Part shown: in pieces, positions 30,061 through 40,863 of the stretch
Position numbering within the stretch: the first letter of the stretch is position 1
Layout: every line of letters starts with the position of its first letter
Assembly (NCBI GenBank): GCA_015075225.1
Contig: JABTUQ010000002.1
Location: 367,753 to 431,752 of the forward strand
Length of the DNA stretch: 64,000 nucleotides
DNA from: Burkholderiales bacterium
Lineage (GTDB): Bacteria > Pseudomonadota > Gammaproteobacteria > Burkholderiales > Nitrosomonadaceae
Direction of reading: 5' to 3'
Position numbers and translations under genes: made by a program
The notes under the pieces: model-generated
What the model saw: only the letters and a program-made list of their open reading frames with translations
What the model was told of the DNA's origin: nothing
The model's database searches: none

Positions 30061-31212
30061 ATGCGCAACAAGCATCTGGTAACACTTCTGATTTCAAATA
30101 TCACTCTGGCAATCCTGGTATCAGGCTGCAACCTGTTGCCTGAAAACAAGAAAATCGACTACAAGTCAGCAGGAAAACTCCCTCCGCTTGAGGTTCCTCC
30201 CGATTTGACCAGTCCGGAAACAAATGACCGTTTTGCCATACCGGATGTAGACGCGTCAGGCAGCGCCACCTTCTCCGCCTACAGCAATACACGTAACGGG
30301 CAATTGAGAGACCGGTCAGGATTGCCCGTACTTTCCGCCACCATGCAGCAGGACGGAATCCATATTGAGCGATCTGGCAATTTGCGCTGGCTGGTTGTGC
30401 CACGCGATCCGGCTACCGTGTGGCCGGTAATCAAGGAATTCTGGCAGGATCTGGGGTTTTTGCTCAAGGTGGAATCTCCAGATGTGGGTATCATGGAAAC
30501 CGATTGGGCGGAAAATCGCGCCAAAATTCCGCAGGATCTTATCCGGAGCGCATTATCCACTTTTCTCGACAGTCTTTATTCCACCGCCGAGCGCGATAAA
30601 TTCCGCACTCGCCTGGAACAGATACAGCCGGGGGTGACCGAGGTTTATATTAGCCACCGCGGTATGATCGAGGTACTGGCAGATCGCAATACTAATCGTA
30701 CCGTATGGCAACCACGCAAATCCGATCCCGAACTGGAAGCCGAAATGCTCAGCCGGCTGATGCAGCGCTTCGGTGTGGATGAAGAACGCGCAACCGCTGA
30801 AGTGGCTGCCAGCAGCTCTTCAACAGAAGAGCGGGCCTTTATCGACAAAACCCGGAAGGGTGTGTTGATCGTCAAGGAGCCGTTCGACCGTGCATGGCGA
30901 CGGGTGGGTAATGAACTCGACCGCATCGGTTTCACCGTGGAAGACCGAGATCGTTCAAGCGGTATCTATTTCGTGCGATATATCAGCCCTGACGAGGAGA
31001 CGCGCAAGGCGGCGGAAGGTAAGGGACTGCTCTCGAAACTGGCTTTCTGGTCAGGTGACAGCGACAAAGATACTGCAGCAGAAAAATATCAGATCAGAAT
31101 CAGCGAGGTTGGGCTGAACAGCGAAGTCAGTGTACTCAATGCCAACGGGATTGCCGATGGATCAGAAACCGCACAGCGCATACTTAACCTGCTACGCGAG
31201 CAACTCAAGTAA
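30061..31212 (+). CDS. bamC: Outer-membrane assembly lipoprotein BamC
   Basis: Accessory lipoprotein of the Bam complex that inserts beta-barrel proteins in the outer membrane. The 383-residue protein has a signal peptide with lipobox LVSGC, then an extended, BamD-binding-type stretch (IDYKSAGKLPPLEVPPDLT), and two helix-grip domains, around residues 100-220 (ERSGNLRWLVVPRDPATVWP) and 265-375 (VLIVKEPFDRAWRRVGNELD). It follows dapA closely and is closed by a strong terminator. Confidence 0.93.
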   Translation: MRNKHLVTLLISNITLAILVSGCNLLPENKKIDYKSAGKLPPLEVPPDLTSPETNDRFAIPDVDASGSATFSAYSNTRNGQLRDRSGLPVLSATMQQDGIHIERSGNLRWLVVPRDPATVWPVIKEFWQDLGFLLKVESPDVGIMETDWAENRAKIPQDLIRSALSTFLDSLYSTAERDKFRTRLEQIQPGVTEVYISHRGMIEVLADRNTNRTVWQPRKSDPELEAEMLSRLMQRFGVDEERATAEVAASSSSTEERAFIDKTRKGVLIVKEPFDRAWRRVGNELDRIGFTVEDRDRSSGIYFVRYISPDEETRKAAEGKGLLSKLAFWSGDSDKDTAAEKYQIRISEVGLNSEVSVLNANGIADGSETAQRILNLLREQLK

Positions 31213-31330
31213 AGCAAATAGACTGCTTGTGCCTGCGTTATCAAGACAAGTCTGGATAAATTCTTATTCAGCGCATTCCCGGGTAAATTATCAATAAACC
31301 TGATGGATACGCCAAATATCCCGGCCATAA

Positions 31331-31355
31331 AAAAACCGCCTAAACGGCGGTTTTT
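31331..31355. terminator. Bidirectional intrinsic terminator after bamC
   Basis: Arms AAAAACCGCC (31331-31340) and GGCGGTTTTT (31346-31355) with a 5-base loop, followed by further T-rich sequence. It can stop dapA-bamC on the plus strand and the small lipoprotein gene on the minus strand. Confidence 0.9.
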
Positions 31356-31375
31356 CTTTTTGAAGCTTTTATAGT

Positions 31376-31576
31376 TTAGTGTCCTTCAGGGATACCAGAA
31401 TCACCTTCTTTCAGGCAATTACCGTTTCCATCCAAACCATGTGGGCACTCCAGTTTTTGACCGGAAATGATTTTCTCGTAATTTGCTTTCTCAGTTTCTG
31501 GAAGTGCTTGCGAAGGACGTCCGCATGCTGTCAGTAAAACTGCTGCGACAATAGCAACTGCGTAAACAGATTTCAT
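31376..31576 (-). CDS. Small predicted lipoprotein
   Basis: A 66-residue protein with a short basic N-terminus, a hydrophobic stretch and lipobox LLTAC, giving a mature lipoprotein of about 48 residues that contains two more cysteines ([17 protein letters not shown]), perhaps forming a disulfide. An AAAGGGA ribosome site lies about 9 bp before its ATG, and the bidirectional terminator lies just past its end. I do not recognise the family; the function is unknown. Confidence 0.75.
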   Translation of the reverse strand: MKSVYAVAIVAAVLLTACGRPSQALPETEKANYEKIISGQKLECPHGLDGNGNCLKEGDSGIPEGH

Positions 31577-31778
31577 TATAAAAGTTCCCTTTAAAATTTA
31601 CTTAAAAACCTTGCTGCGACAAGCAGTATATAACAAAAATATCTTTTGGCTCAAGCCTTGGATAAGCCCCCTAATTCATTCGCAATAGAGAGGATGAATA
31701 CGCGGCTCGCCTGGCAAAATTTCATTATCTTTGGCGATAATCAAACAAAAACAGACAAAAAACCCTACAGAAAAAAAG

Positions 31779-33308
31779 TTATTGCCGTGCAAAATCACGC
31801 AACCGGAACCCCAGTACCCATAGGCACGCAAAATAGCCGGTTCCGCCCAACATTACTACCAACCCCAATTTGATCGCGCGTCCGGTCGCTGTCAGAGCAA
31901 ACCATTCAGCACCATCCCCGGAAGCAAACCACAACCCCGCACCCATTACAACTAGCGCAATCGCTATTTTGAGTATAAAAATCCCCCAGCCAGGCAAAGG
32001 CTGGTAAATACCTTGTGAACGCAGCTTGAAATACAGTATCCCGGCATTAAGGCAGGCGCCCAATCCAATAGCGAGAGCAAGCCCGGCATGCTTTAACGGA
32101 ACGATAAATACAAGATTCATCAGTTGCGTGGCTACCAGTGTCAGAATTGCAATCTTGACCGGGGTTTTGATATTTTGCCGGGCATAGAAACCCGGCGCCA
32201 GCACTTTAACCAATATCAGCCCAAGCAACCCGATGCTGTAAGCAATCAGGGCCTCGCGCGTCATCCATACATCTTCCACAGAAAAAGCGCCATAGTAAAA
32301 CAGCGTTGTAATGAGAGGAGTTGCCAACAGTGCCAGCGCCACAGCGGCGGGTAACGTCAATAGAAATGTTAGACGCAACCCCCAGTCCAGCAAACGTGAA
32401 AATTCATCCGCACTGTTTTGCGCGTAGTGGCGTGACAGCGAAGGCAGAATCACGGTACCCAGTGCCACTCCCAGCATCCCGGCCGGAAATTCCATCAACC
32501 GGTCAGCGTAATATAGCCATGAGACACTGCCGGTGATCAGCAATGATGCAAAAATAGTGTTAATTAGCAAACTGATCTGACTGATTGAAACACCAAATAC
32601 GGCTGGCCCCATGAGTTTAAGCACACGCCATGCGCCACTGCTGCGGAATCCAAAACGCAAACGTGGCATTTTTTGCAAGCGCAATAAAAAAGGCACCTGA
32701 AAAGCCAGTTGCAGGATGCCACCGATAAATACAGCCCAGGCTAGCGCCAGAACGGGGGGGGCCATCAGGGGCGCCAGCCATAGCGCACAACCGATAAAGG
32801 AAAGATTCAGCAATACCGGTGTCAATGCAGGCACCGTAAAGTGGCTATAGGTGTTCAGTATTCCACCCGCAAGCGCCACCAGCGAAATAAAAAGAATATA
32901 AGGAAAGGTAATTCGAAGCAGCGCGATGGTCAGCTCGAATTTATCCGGCACAGAAGCAAATCCGGGAGCGCTGATATAAATAATCAACGGCGCAGCCAAT
33001 ATGCCCACCAGCGTCACAACAAACAGCGCCGTACCGAGCAACGTCGTCACATGATCGATCAGCTCCCGGGTCTGTTCCTCGGTACGATTGTTTTTATACT
33101 CCGCCAGCACTGGAACGAAAGCCTGAGAAAAAGCACCTTCAGCAAACAGCCGTCGCAACAGGTTTGGAATGCGGAATGCCACGAAGAATGCATCAGTCGC
33201 CACTCCCGCACCGAATATCCTGGCTATGATCAGATCCCGTACAAATCCCAGGATGCGTGAAACCAGTGTCATGCTGCTGACAGTGGCAAGTACTTTGAGA
33301 AGATTCAA
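31779..33308 (-). CDS. murJ: Lipid II flippase MurJ (MviN)
   Basis: Inner-membrane flippase that moves lipid II to the periplasm for peptidoglycan synthesis. The 509-residue polytopic protein begins [20 protein letters not shown] and shows the family block [46 protein letters not shown], and about 14 hydrophobic helices. The length is normal. It lies downstream of the uracil-DNA glycosylase gene on the same strand with a 235-bp gap in which I see no convincing gene. Confidence 0.96.
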   Translation of the reverse strand: MNLLKVLATVSSMTLVSRILGFVRDLIIARIFGAGVATDAFFVAFRIPNLLRRLFAEGAFSQAFVPVLAEYKNNRTEEQTRELIDHVTTLLGTALFVVTLVGILAAPLIIYISAPGFASVPDKFELTIALLRITFPYILFISLVALAGGILNTYSHFTVPALTPVLLNLSFIGCALWLAPLMAPPVLALAWAVFIGGILQLAFQVPFLLRLQKMPRLRFGFRSSGAWRVLKLMGPAVFGVSISQISLLINTIFASLLITGSVSWLYYADRLMEFPAGMLGVALGTVILPSLSRHYAQNSADEFSRLLDWGLRLTFLLTLPAAVALALLATPLITTLFYYGAFSVEDVWMTREALIAYSIGLLGLILVKVLAPGFYARQNIKTPVKIAILTLVATQLMNLVFIVPLKHAGLALAIGLGACLNAGILYFKLRSQGIYQPLPGWGIFILKIAIALVVMGAGLWFASGDGAEWFALTATGRAIKLGLVVMLGGTGYFACLWVLGFRLRDFARQ

Positions 33309-33543
33309 TTTTCAGAATTCAGGATGGGTAATACTAACGAATCGCAGAATTTCGCAGGAAACCCTGATTCCGTCTGGGAAATTTCAATTTTGGCCGATTA
33401 TCCGGGATTTCATGGCCAAGCACCAGAAATTACCACCCCTTGAGGAACCCATGATCAAATCCTCCATGAGCCGCATTGCAGGACAAATCATGATGATCGT
33501 AAGCTTAACAATGACGGTAGAGGTAGCGCCCGATCTCCTGAAA

Positions 33544-34197
33544 TTACCGGGCTGGAGCCATATCCCGCCGGATGCTGTCGAAAATCTGTTCGAACATGGT
33601 TTCAGTCAGGCGCCGGGTCTGGGTGTTGTAGCGGCTGCAATGGTAGCTGTCATAAAGTCTCAGATTGCCTGGCACTGTATGAATGGCACCATGGCTGAAG
33701 GGAAAATCGGCATTACGGCAGCCTAGTGCCATCAATACTGCCTGGTGGGCGATGGTGCCCAGTGCCAGTAGTGCCTGCCCACCATGTTTGGCAAATTCAT
33801 TCAGTTCAGCCGCCAGAAAAGGATTGCATTGCCGGATTTCGGCTGGCAGAGGTTTGTTTGCAGGTGGCAGGCATTTGACGGCGTTGGTGATCCGGCAATT
33901 GATCAAGCGGAGAGCATCGTCAGCGGCAATTGATTCGGGATGGCTGGCAAATCCGAATTGGTGCAATGTCCGGTACAGCAGGATACCGGCATAGTCGCCG
34001 GTAAACGGGCGGCCAGTTCGGTTGGCGCCATGCAGGCCGGGAGCCAGTCCGACGATCAGCAGTTTTGCGGTTTGGTCACCAAATGGTGCCACTGGCCGGG
34101 CATGGTAATCCGGGTAATCTGTTTTAACCTGATCCAGATGCTGCGCAAGCCGTGTGCAGTTGCGGCAATCCGGCTGGAATGGGCATGATGCGGTCAT
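33544..34197 (-). CDS. Family 5 (UdgB-type) uracil-DNA glycosylase
   Basis: Base-excision repair enzyme that removes uracil and related bases from DNA. The 217-residue protein has an iron-sulfur-type cysteine arrangement (CPFQPDCRNCTRL near the N-terminus, then NAVKCLPPANK and a later cysteine), motif A GLAPGLHGANRTGRPFTGDYAG and the region SYHCSRYNTQTRRLT in place of the common HPSRxNTxTGRLT. The last motif has Tyr-His in the position of His-Pro, so the active-site call should be treated with care. It is divergent from tamA. Confidence 0.87.
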   Translation of the reverse strand: MTASCPFQPDCRNCTRLAQHLDQVKTDYPDYHARPVAPFGDQTAKLLIVGLAPGLHGANRTGRPFTGDYAGILLYRTLHQFGFASHPESIAADDALRLINCRITNAVKCLPPANKPLPAEIRQCNPFLAAELNEFAKHGGQALLALGTIAHQAVLMALGCRNADFPFSHGAIHTVPGNLRLYDSYHCSRYNTQTRRLTETMFEQIFDSIRRDMAPAR

Positions 34198-34248
34198 GAA
34201 ATCCTTTTGCGGTAAAATGGGGCATTCGATATTGGCAAGTCGTTACTT

Positions 34249-36105
34249 ATGCCTCTTCTTTTTGCCCCTACTAGCTGTAGCAACAATTTAATCTGGTGGA
34301 GACTGTGTTTGCGGTATTTCCCCGGATGTTACCACGGCCGTGCCCGCTGGCTGGCTGTGTTGCTGATCTGTTGCCTGTTGTATCTATCCTGTTGCGGCGT
34401 TGTTCTGGCAGCCTTTTCCGCTGAAAAGGAAAAGAAACCGGATCCTGTTCAAGTGGCGATTATTGCGCCTGCTTCGGTCAAGAAATTGCTGGAGAAATAT
34501 ATCACCTTGCCGGCCAAGCCTTTTGTGGATGACATCGGCCAGGCTGCGTATGCACGCAAAATCCGGCAGGAATCCATCGAATTACTGGCAACAGAAGGGT
34601 ATTTCACCCCTGAAGTTACATTTGGCGAGGAAAAAGGAAACAGCAAGATTTACGAGCTGCGTATTACGCCCGGCCCACGAACACGCGTAGCCACGGTATC
34701 GATTGAGTTTCAGGGAGAGCTGGCGACGGATGAACCTGAACATCGCGCAAGAGTGGAGCAGCTGCGTGCCGAGTGGCCGCTGAAACCAGGCAAGGTTTTT
34801 CGCAGTGCACGCTGGGAAGATGCCAAATCTGCCTTGCTCACCAACGTGGCGGACAGGGATTATGCCACCGCCCGCATCGTTGATAGCCAAGCGAAAGTGG
34901 ATCCGGATAGCGCTCAGGCTGCGCTGACGATCACGCTTGATTCCGGCCCGGCGTTTCGCTACGGCGAATTGCAGATCACCGGGTTATCACGCTATCAGCC
35001 GGATGTGATACAGAACAGCGTGCCTTTCCGTCCCGGTGATCCGTACCGCCGGGAACAGCTGCTGGCATTCCAGGCGGCGTTGCAAAACAGCCAGCTGTTC
35101 AATGCGGCGGCAGTCAGTGTCAAACCGGATGTGGGCCAGCATGAAGCCGTGCCGGTGATTGTTACCATTACCGAGGCACAATCCAGGCATATTGGCGCGG
35201 GTCTTGGTTATAGCTCCAATAATGGCGCACGCGGTGAGATCAATTACCGTGACTACAATTTTCTGGGGCGTACCTGGAATCTGAGCAGCCTGTTGCGTCT
35301 GGAGCAGAAACGCCAGACTTTTCTGGCGCGCGTGGATACCTTGCCCGATGCCCGGCGTTATCAGTATTCATTTGGTGCCCGTATTGAAATGACAGATATC
35401 AAGAACCTGAAAACATTTAACCAGCGGGTGGATTTCTCCAGAATGCGCACGACCGCGCATTCCTTCTGGCAGGCAGGTATCAACTGGCAACGCGAGGAGC
35501 GGGAACCTTCCGGTGCGCCCAATACCGTTAACGAGACGCTGGCACTGGATTTCTGGTATCGCTATCACGACATCAATGACCCGGTGAATGTGCGTAGCGG
35601 ATTTGTTTCCGAAGTGCGGCTGGGGGGCGGTTCCCGTTATGCCTTGTCCGATCAGGATTTTTTGCGCAGTTACGCTCGTCATCAGCACTGGTTCCCTGTT
35701 GGCAAGCGGGATACGCTGTATTTTCGCGCTGAAGCGGGTTATACGCTTGCGCCTTCACGCCTGGGTATCCCGCAGGAATATCTGTTCCGCGCTGGGGGGA
35801 TTCAATCCATCCGTGGGTATGATTTTCTGAGCCTGGGTGTGCGCGAAGGCGATGCTGTCGTTGGTGGACGTGTGCTGGCGACTGGGACAGCCGAGTATGT
35901 TCACTGGCTGACGAATGACTGGGGGGCCGCAGTGTTTGCCGATGCCGGTGATGCGACCGATCGCCTGAAGAAATTTGATCTGGCACTGGGCTATGGTGTG
36001 GGTGCACGCTGGCGCAGTCCGGCCGGCCCTTTTGCGCTGGATCTGGCCAGGCGGCATGATACCGGGACATTGCGGTTGCATTTTTCCATTGCGGTAGCTT
36101 TCTGA
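34249..36105 (+). CDS. tamA: TamA, Omp85-family outer-membrane protein
   Basis: Outer-membrane part of the translocation and assembly module, which works with TamB to place proteins and lipids in the outer membrane. The 618-residue protein has an N-terminal hydrophobic segment (about residues 33-50, WLAVLLICCLLYLSCCGVV) acting as signal, three POTRA-like domains (to about 310) and a C-terminal 16-strand barrel with the family motif FRAGGIQSIRGYD, ending in Phe. The first ~30 residues before the hydrophobic segment are unusually long, so the true start may be downstream. tamB starts one base after the stop. Confidence 0.92.
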   Translation: MPLLFAPTSCSNNLIWWRLCLRYFPGCYHGRARWLAVLLICCLLYLSCCGVVLAAFSAEKEKKPDPVQVAIIAPASVKKLLEKYITLPAKPFVDDIGQAAYARKIRQESIELLATEGYFTPEVTFGEEKGNSKIYELRITPGPRTRVATVSIEFQGELATDEPEHRARVEQLRAEWPLKPGKVFRSARWEDAKSALLTNVADRDYATARIVDSQAKVDPDSAQAALTITLDSGPAFRYGELQITGLSRYQPDVIQNSVPFRPGDPYRREQLLAFQAALQNSQLFNAAAVSVKPDVGQHEAVPVIVTITEAQSRHIGAGLGYSSNNGARGEINYRDYNFLGRTWNLSSLLRLEQKRQTFLARVDTLPDARRYQYSFGARIEMTDIKNLKTFNQRVDFSRMRTTAHSFWQAGINWQREEREPSGAPNTVNETLALDFWYRYHDINDPVNVRSGFVSEVRLGGGSRYALSDQDFLRSYARHQHWFPVGKRDTLYFRAEAGYTLAPSRLGIPQEYLFRAGGIQSIRGYDFLSLGVREGDAVVGGRVLATGTAEYVHWLTNDWGAAVFADAGDATDRLKKFDLALGYGVGARWRSPAGPFALDLARRHDTGTLRLHFSIAVAF

Positions 36106-36106
36106 T

Positions 36107-39100
36107 ATGGACAGTCACGCAGAAAACCAGAATACACAATCTTCTCCAACGAAACCCGAAAAGCGTTTGAGCAAGCGGCTTGCAGGCATGCTGACAGCTT
36201 TTATACTGGTTGTGACCAGTGGTTTCTACTGGCTGATGTTTACTTCTGGCGGTTTGCACTGGCTGCTTGCGGTGGCAGCGCAAGCCACAGGTGGCGCACT
36301 GACGTTCACGAATGTGACTGGCAGCCTGCATCATGCCTTTCAGGCCGAAGCAATTGCCTATCAAAGTGATGGATTGACCGCCCGTATCGAGGGCATGTCC
36401 ATGCGCTGGCAGCCTCAGGCGCTGTTGACCGGGAATCTGCATGTCGAAGCGCTGATGATGCGTTCGGTGGAAGTGCATAGCACTGCTCCGGAAGAAAAAA
36501 AGAAAGAGCCTGCCAGCATGCCCGAAAGCCTGTCACTTCCTGTCGGGATCGTGATCGGGAAACTGGGCATCCGGTCATTAAAAACCTACACGCTGGGAAA
36601 AGATCAGCCAGATGTCGTTCTGGCTGATTTTGCCTTGCGGTTGGATAGTGATGGCAGGCGTCATCATTTGCCAACCCTGGCGCTGGAGTCGGAATGGGGA
36701 AAAATAGCGGGTACGCTGGAAATTGGTTCCAGTCCGCCGTTTGATTTGAACGCGCAACTGGTTTTTTATGGCTGGCCAAATGCCACAAATGGTGAATCCA
36801 GCCACGCTGCCATCCGGTTACGTGGCGATTTGCAGCAGATGAAAGCGGATCTCACTGTGAAAGATGGGGCGCTGGCGGGTCAAGGCAATTTCATTCTCCA
36901 CCCCTTCGATGCACTGCCACTGTTTGAGGCTGATGTGGCGTTTGGAGGATTGAATCCCAATACATTTTCCCCGGATTTTCCCAAGGCTGACCTGAGTTTC
37001 GGCAGTGTGCTGGCACAAAAACAGGCGGGTCGGCTCACTGGCCACATCACTGCCAGTAACGCGATAGCGAACCCAGTGGACAAGGAGGGTATTCCGCTCA
37101 AAGCGGCACGTATGCTGCTTGATCTGACCACCGACAGGGTGCTGCTGACCGAGATCGCGCTGCGTTTGTCAGAACAGGAAGCCAGGCCGGGTAGTCTGAC
37201 GGGTGAAGCCGGCTGGCAAATGGATACCGGAACCGGACAGGTGGATATTCGTGTCCGGCAACTGAATCCGGCTGATCTGAAAAGCAATCTGCGCCCGGCA
37301 AAATTATCAGGTCATCTGCATTTTGAAGGTGATCCGGATGCGCAACACGGCCTGATCAAACTTCAGGACGAGGCGTTGCGGCTCAACATGGATATGGCGC
37401 TGCTCCGCAGGGCTTCCCTGATCACAATCGAGAAGCTGGATCTTGCGCGTGGAGATTCAAGCATGTCCGGTCATGGCCGGTTGCAGCTGGATGAGTCACA
37501 ACCCTTCACTTTCGAGGGATTGCTCAGGCAGTTCGATGTGTCTGCATTTGCCGATGTGCCTCCTTCCAGTTTGAATGCGAAATTTGATCTGGCCGGACAA
37601 CTGGCACCAAAACCGGCGGCCAGTATCGGTTTTACGATTGAACCGGGGCATTTTGCCCACCAGCCGGTTTCCGGTCAGGGCAATCTGGTGTTGCAGCCAT
37701 CCGGTCAGATACACAGCGATACCCGCTTGCGCCTGGGGGATAATCAGCTTGAAATCAGGGGTGATCTTGGTCTTCCGGGCGACCGGCTGGTGATGACGTT
37801 ATCTGCGCCCAGGCTGGCACAGCTGGGGCTGGGGTTGCAGGGAGATGTTCGCTCCCGGATCGAGCTTGCCGGGATGATCGAACGTCCGGATGCCGTATTC
37901 GAGATTGATTCCGGGCATTTCAGTGTTGGCGGGGAACATCGGCTTGCCGGTCTCAATGCCAGGGGAAGCCTGCATGAAACGGCGATTCAGCTTGATCTCC
38001 AGACCGGGGAATACCGGAAGGGAACACAGATTTTTTTGCAGAAACTTTCGCTTGGGTTGAGCGGGCCACAGGCACAACATCAGTTATCGCTTGTGAGCCA
38101 GATTGACCAGACAACTGGAGTGCAGTTTCAGGCAAGGGGAGGGTTGGCTGAACCGGGTAAGGCATCACTATCCAGACAGTGGAATGGCGTGATCGAGAAA
38201 CTGGAGCTGACAGGATTGGTGCCGGTCAATCTGGTAAGCCAGCCGGATCTCCATATCAGCTCCGACGCGGTTGCTCTGGGGCACACCCGAGTCAACGTGG
38301 CAGCGGGTAGTATCGACATTCAGGAGGTGCGCTGGGCACCCGGGCAATGGTCCACTCAAGGTCATTTCACCGGGATTGCGCTACGGCCGGATGGTGTGTC
38401 ACTCCGGGATATTGAACCTCTGAAGTTGGGAGGAGACTGGCAGTTTGCAGCCACTCGCCAGCTGGCCGGACATCTGCATATACAACGGGAGCAGGGCGAT
38501 CTTGTCCTGCCAGCAGAAGTGCCTCTGGCGCTGGGGTTGCAGGCGCTGGTGCTCGATCTGCAGGCAGAAAATAATGATTTGAAAGGACAGCTGGCTATTC
38601 GCGGGAAACATTTGGGGGAAACCTCTGCCCGGGTTAGCGTGCCGCTGCAATCGACCGGCACGGCCTGGGAAATCAGTAAAAATGCGCCATTGAAGGGCGA
38701 GTTGCAACTGAATGTGCCTGATTTGGCCTGGATTGGCCCGGTATTGAACGACAATGTGCGCAGTGCAGGCAGCGTAACAGCGCAGGCTAGGCTGGCGGGA
38801 ACCCTGGAACAACCGGAACTGCAGGGCAGGGTGACGGGGGAGGAGCTGGTTATTGCCTTGCTGGATCAGTTGAAGCTGAACGAAGGTAAGCTGGCGATGA
38901 CCTTCAATCAGGACAGAGTGCAGTTGAGACTCTCAGTTTTACCTCGCCGCTTGAAAAACCCGGGAAAGATCGGTTGCTCCGGAATGTGAAGCTGTCTCAA
39001 AAATCCGGCCGGTTGCAGGCGCATGGCAGTCTGGATATGCATGACCGGCAAAGTAACATGACAATCGAGCTCGATCATTTACCGATTGCACAACAGCCTG

Positions 39101-40052
39101 ATCGCTGGATTGTGGTTTCCGGCAACAGTTTGATTGGTTTCAAAGAGCAGGCGCTGGCGATCACCGGAAAAATTGTGACTGATGTCGGGTTTATCAAGCA
39201 GCCTGCGGCAGGGAAGCCGGGATTGGCTGAGGATGTCGTCATTGCTGGCAAATCAGATGCCGTAACCGAGCCAAAATCGCCAGCCATGCAGGTGAACCTG
39301 GATGCCGTTCTTGATCTGGGAGAGCAATTCTTTTTGCGCGCTTCCGGGCTGGAAGGGCGATTGCAATGTTGTTACGTCCGGCCAACTGTTGAGTGCTGTT
39401 GGAACCATTTCCACCCGCGATACCCGTTTTGAAGCTATCAGCGATTGCAGGTACGGCGTGGTATCGTCAATTTGATGGGCCGCTGGATAATCCAGGTCTC
39501 AATATTCTTGCCATTCGCACCAGCCAGCAATCCGATTCGGGCGCCGATTCTTCCGATGTGATCGACCAGCCTTCACAGGATAGCACTGTCAATGCACTGG
39601 CTGTACGCAGCGGTATGCGCGTGGAAGCCGGAGTGGAAATTAACGTGCGGTAAGACATCCCAAGATCCGGCTGGTATCGCAACCGGGACGGATTCGGAAA
39701 ACTGTCCTGGATTGTGGTTGGGACGTCCTGCCGACATTAAAGTGGTCTGATAACGCCTTGCTGTAGCGCGACTGGAAGCATCCTGGGCGGTACGGATGAA
39801 GGTATTCTGGAAAATATTACCCAGGGACTGGGTGATGAGTTTTCCATCCGGCAGCAGGCAGGCGGTTCTCGACCAGCCAGGTGGAACAATCGGCAAGCGG
39901 CTTCAGCTTGCCCTATCTAAGCTATGAACATTACGTCCGCCTCGACCGGCGTTGCCAAACTGACTTACAGTCTGTTTCCCCATATTTCTGTCGTTACCCG
40001 GGCGGGCGATGACAGTGCCGTTGATTTGTTCTACAACTTCCAGTTCGATTAG
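36107..40052 (+). pseudogene. tamB: TamB, inner-membrane-anchored partner of TamA, frame broken near 3' end
   Basis: The first 940 or so codons (36107 to about 38930) are intact: a membrane anchor (about residues 28-50, MLTAFILVVTSGFYWLMF) followed by long beta-helical repeats. The frame changes near 38930, then several times between about 39370 and 39950, while typical TamB sequence continues (VGTISTRDTRFEA, DGPLDNPGLNILAIRTSQ, RHPKIRLVSQPG, GGTDEGILENITQGLG) and the gene ends correctly with SAVDLFYNFQFD at 40052. This gives about 1315 residues in total, normal for TamB. At least four indels are needed; sequence error is more likely than decay. The stop overlaps the stop of convergent nsrR. 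Confidence 0.87.
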
Positions 40053-40501
40053 TCAGACAGGCTTTCGGATAGCAGATGGACATTGAGTTGTTTGCTTAGC
40101 TGGCGTCTGGGAGTGATCAGATCTGCCAGTGTGTAGTCATCCAGCACGGCCATGAACGCGGAAAGTGCTTCCGAGATCGCTGTACGTAGCACACAACTGC
40201 AGCCGATGATGCAGGCACTTTGACTGCCAAAACATTCGACAATATCCATGGTTTCAGTATGGCGAATTACCTCGCCAATCTTGATTTCTTCAGGCGCACG
40301 CGCCAGGCGAAGTCCGCCATTCTTGCCTCTCAAGGTATCCACATAGCCTAATTGACCCAGCTGATGCACGATCTTGACGATATGGTTGCGAGAGATCTGG
40401 TAACAACTTGCGATCTCCGAGATGGTGGATAGCTCTTCTTTTTTCAAACCGAGATAGGTGAGGATGCGCAGCGCGTAATCACTGTAGTTCGTCAGTCTCA
40501 T
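40049..40501 (-). CDS. nsrR: NO-sensing Rrf2-family repressor NsrR
   Basis: Iron-sulfur transcriptional repressor whose cluster is destroyed by nitric oxide. The 150-residue protein has an Rrf2 winged helix (MRLTNYSDYALRILTYLGL; recognition region SRNHIVKIVHQLGQLGYV) and cluster-binding cysteines at Cys90, Cys97 and Cys101 or Cys103, comparable to Cys91, 96 and 102 of E. coli NsrR. It is divergent from ncgA-nirK and should control that operon. Its own start region carries a GATGTAT half-site (40502-40508), which may allow self-control. Its stop codon overlaps the end of tamB. Confidence 0.95.
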   Translation of the reverse strand: MRLTNYSDYALRILTYLGLKKEELSTISEIASCYQISRNHIVKIVHQLGQLGYVDTLRGKNGGLRLARAPEEIKIGEVIRHTETMDIVECFGSQSACIIGCSCVLRTAISEALSAFMAVLDDYTLADLITPRRQLSKQLNVHLLSESLSD

Positions 40502-40713
40502 GATGTATTACCCATTTATTGAGTATGGATTAGCAGTATATCTTTACTTTTTTATTTCTGCCCGAAAAGGGCGCTATATAAAGCCGTTACGTCGCCAATC
40601 ATTATCCATAGGGTTGATATGGGTTTCTTACGGGTAGTAAAGCTGTCCTGCATCCTGTTTCACTGCCATTTCACGGTCTTAATAATTATTTGGAATAAAT
40701 TTTATTGATCAGG

Positions 40714-40741
40714 TTGACAATCAAAATCGAGGGAGTAGAAT
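40714..40741 (+). promoter_or_regulatory. Sigma-70 promoter of the ncgABC-nirK operon
   Basis: A perfect -35 box TTGACA at 40714-40719, 16-bp spacer, -10 box TAGAAT at 40736-40741. Predicted transcription starts at about 40748, inside the first NsrR operator, so bound NsrR would block initiation. Confidence 0.75.
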
Positions 40742-40744
40742 TCG

Positions 40745-40775
40745 CTAAAAGATGTATAAACAATACATCTTTTAG
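40745..40775 (+). promoter_or_regulatory. NsrR operator 1, perfect palindrome
   Basis: Left arm CTAAAAGATGTAT (40745-40757) and right arm ATACATCTTTTAG (40763-40775) are exact reverse complements around a 5-base centre. The AAGATGTAT core resembles the AAGATGC-type NsrR consensus. It lies at the predicted transcription start of the nir operon. Confidence 0.85.
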
Positions 40776-40802
40776 GAGGGTGGTTAAAGATTACTAAAGA
40801 AG

Positions 40803-40822
40803 TTAAATACGATTGTATTTAA
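40803..40822 (+). promoter_or_regulatory. Palindrome of unknown binder in ncgA leader
   Basis: TTAAATAC (40803-40810) and GTATTTAA (40815-40822) form a perfect 8-bp inverted repeat with a 4-base centre, between the two NsrR-like sites. It could bind another regulator or form a small mRNA hairpin. Confidence 0.45.
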
Positions 40823-40840
40823 GGATCTTTTGTGCAAAAA

Positions 40841-40863
40841 AAGATGTATCCAATATACACCAA
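40841..40863 (+). promoter_or_regulatory. NsrR operator 2, imperfect
   Basis: AAGATGTAT at 40841-40849, a 5-base centre, then ATACACCAA at 40855-40863. The left half equals operator 1 and the right half keeps only ATACA. The half-site spacing is the same as in operator 1. It ends 12 bp before the ncgA start codon. Confidence 0.55.

Noticed and set aside
33169-33726. ORF of 185 codons on the plus strand over the murJ start and the glycosylase gene end
   Set aside because: It overlaps two well-supported genes on the other strand, and its sequence has no domain or signal peptide; the 235-bp gap alone holds no convincing gene.
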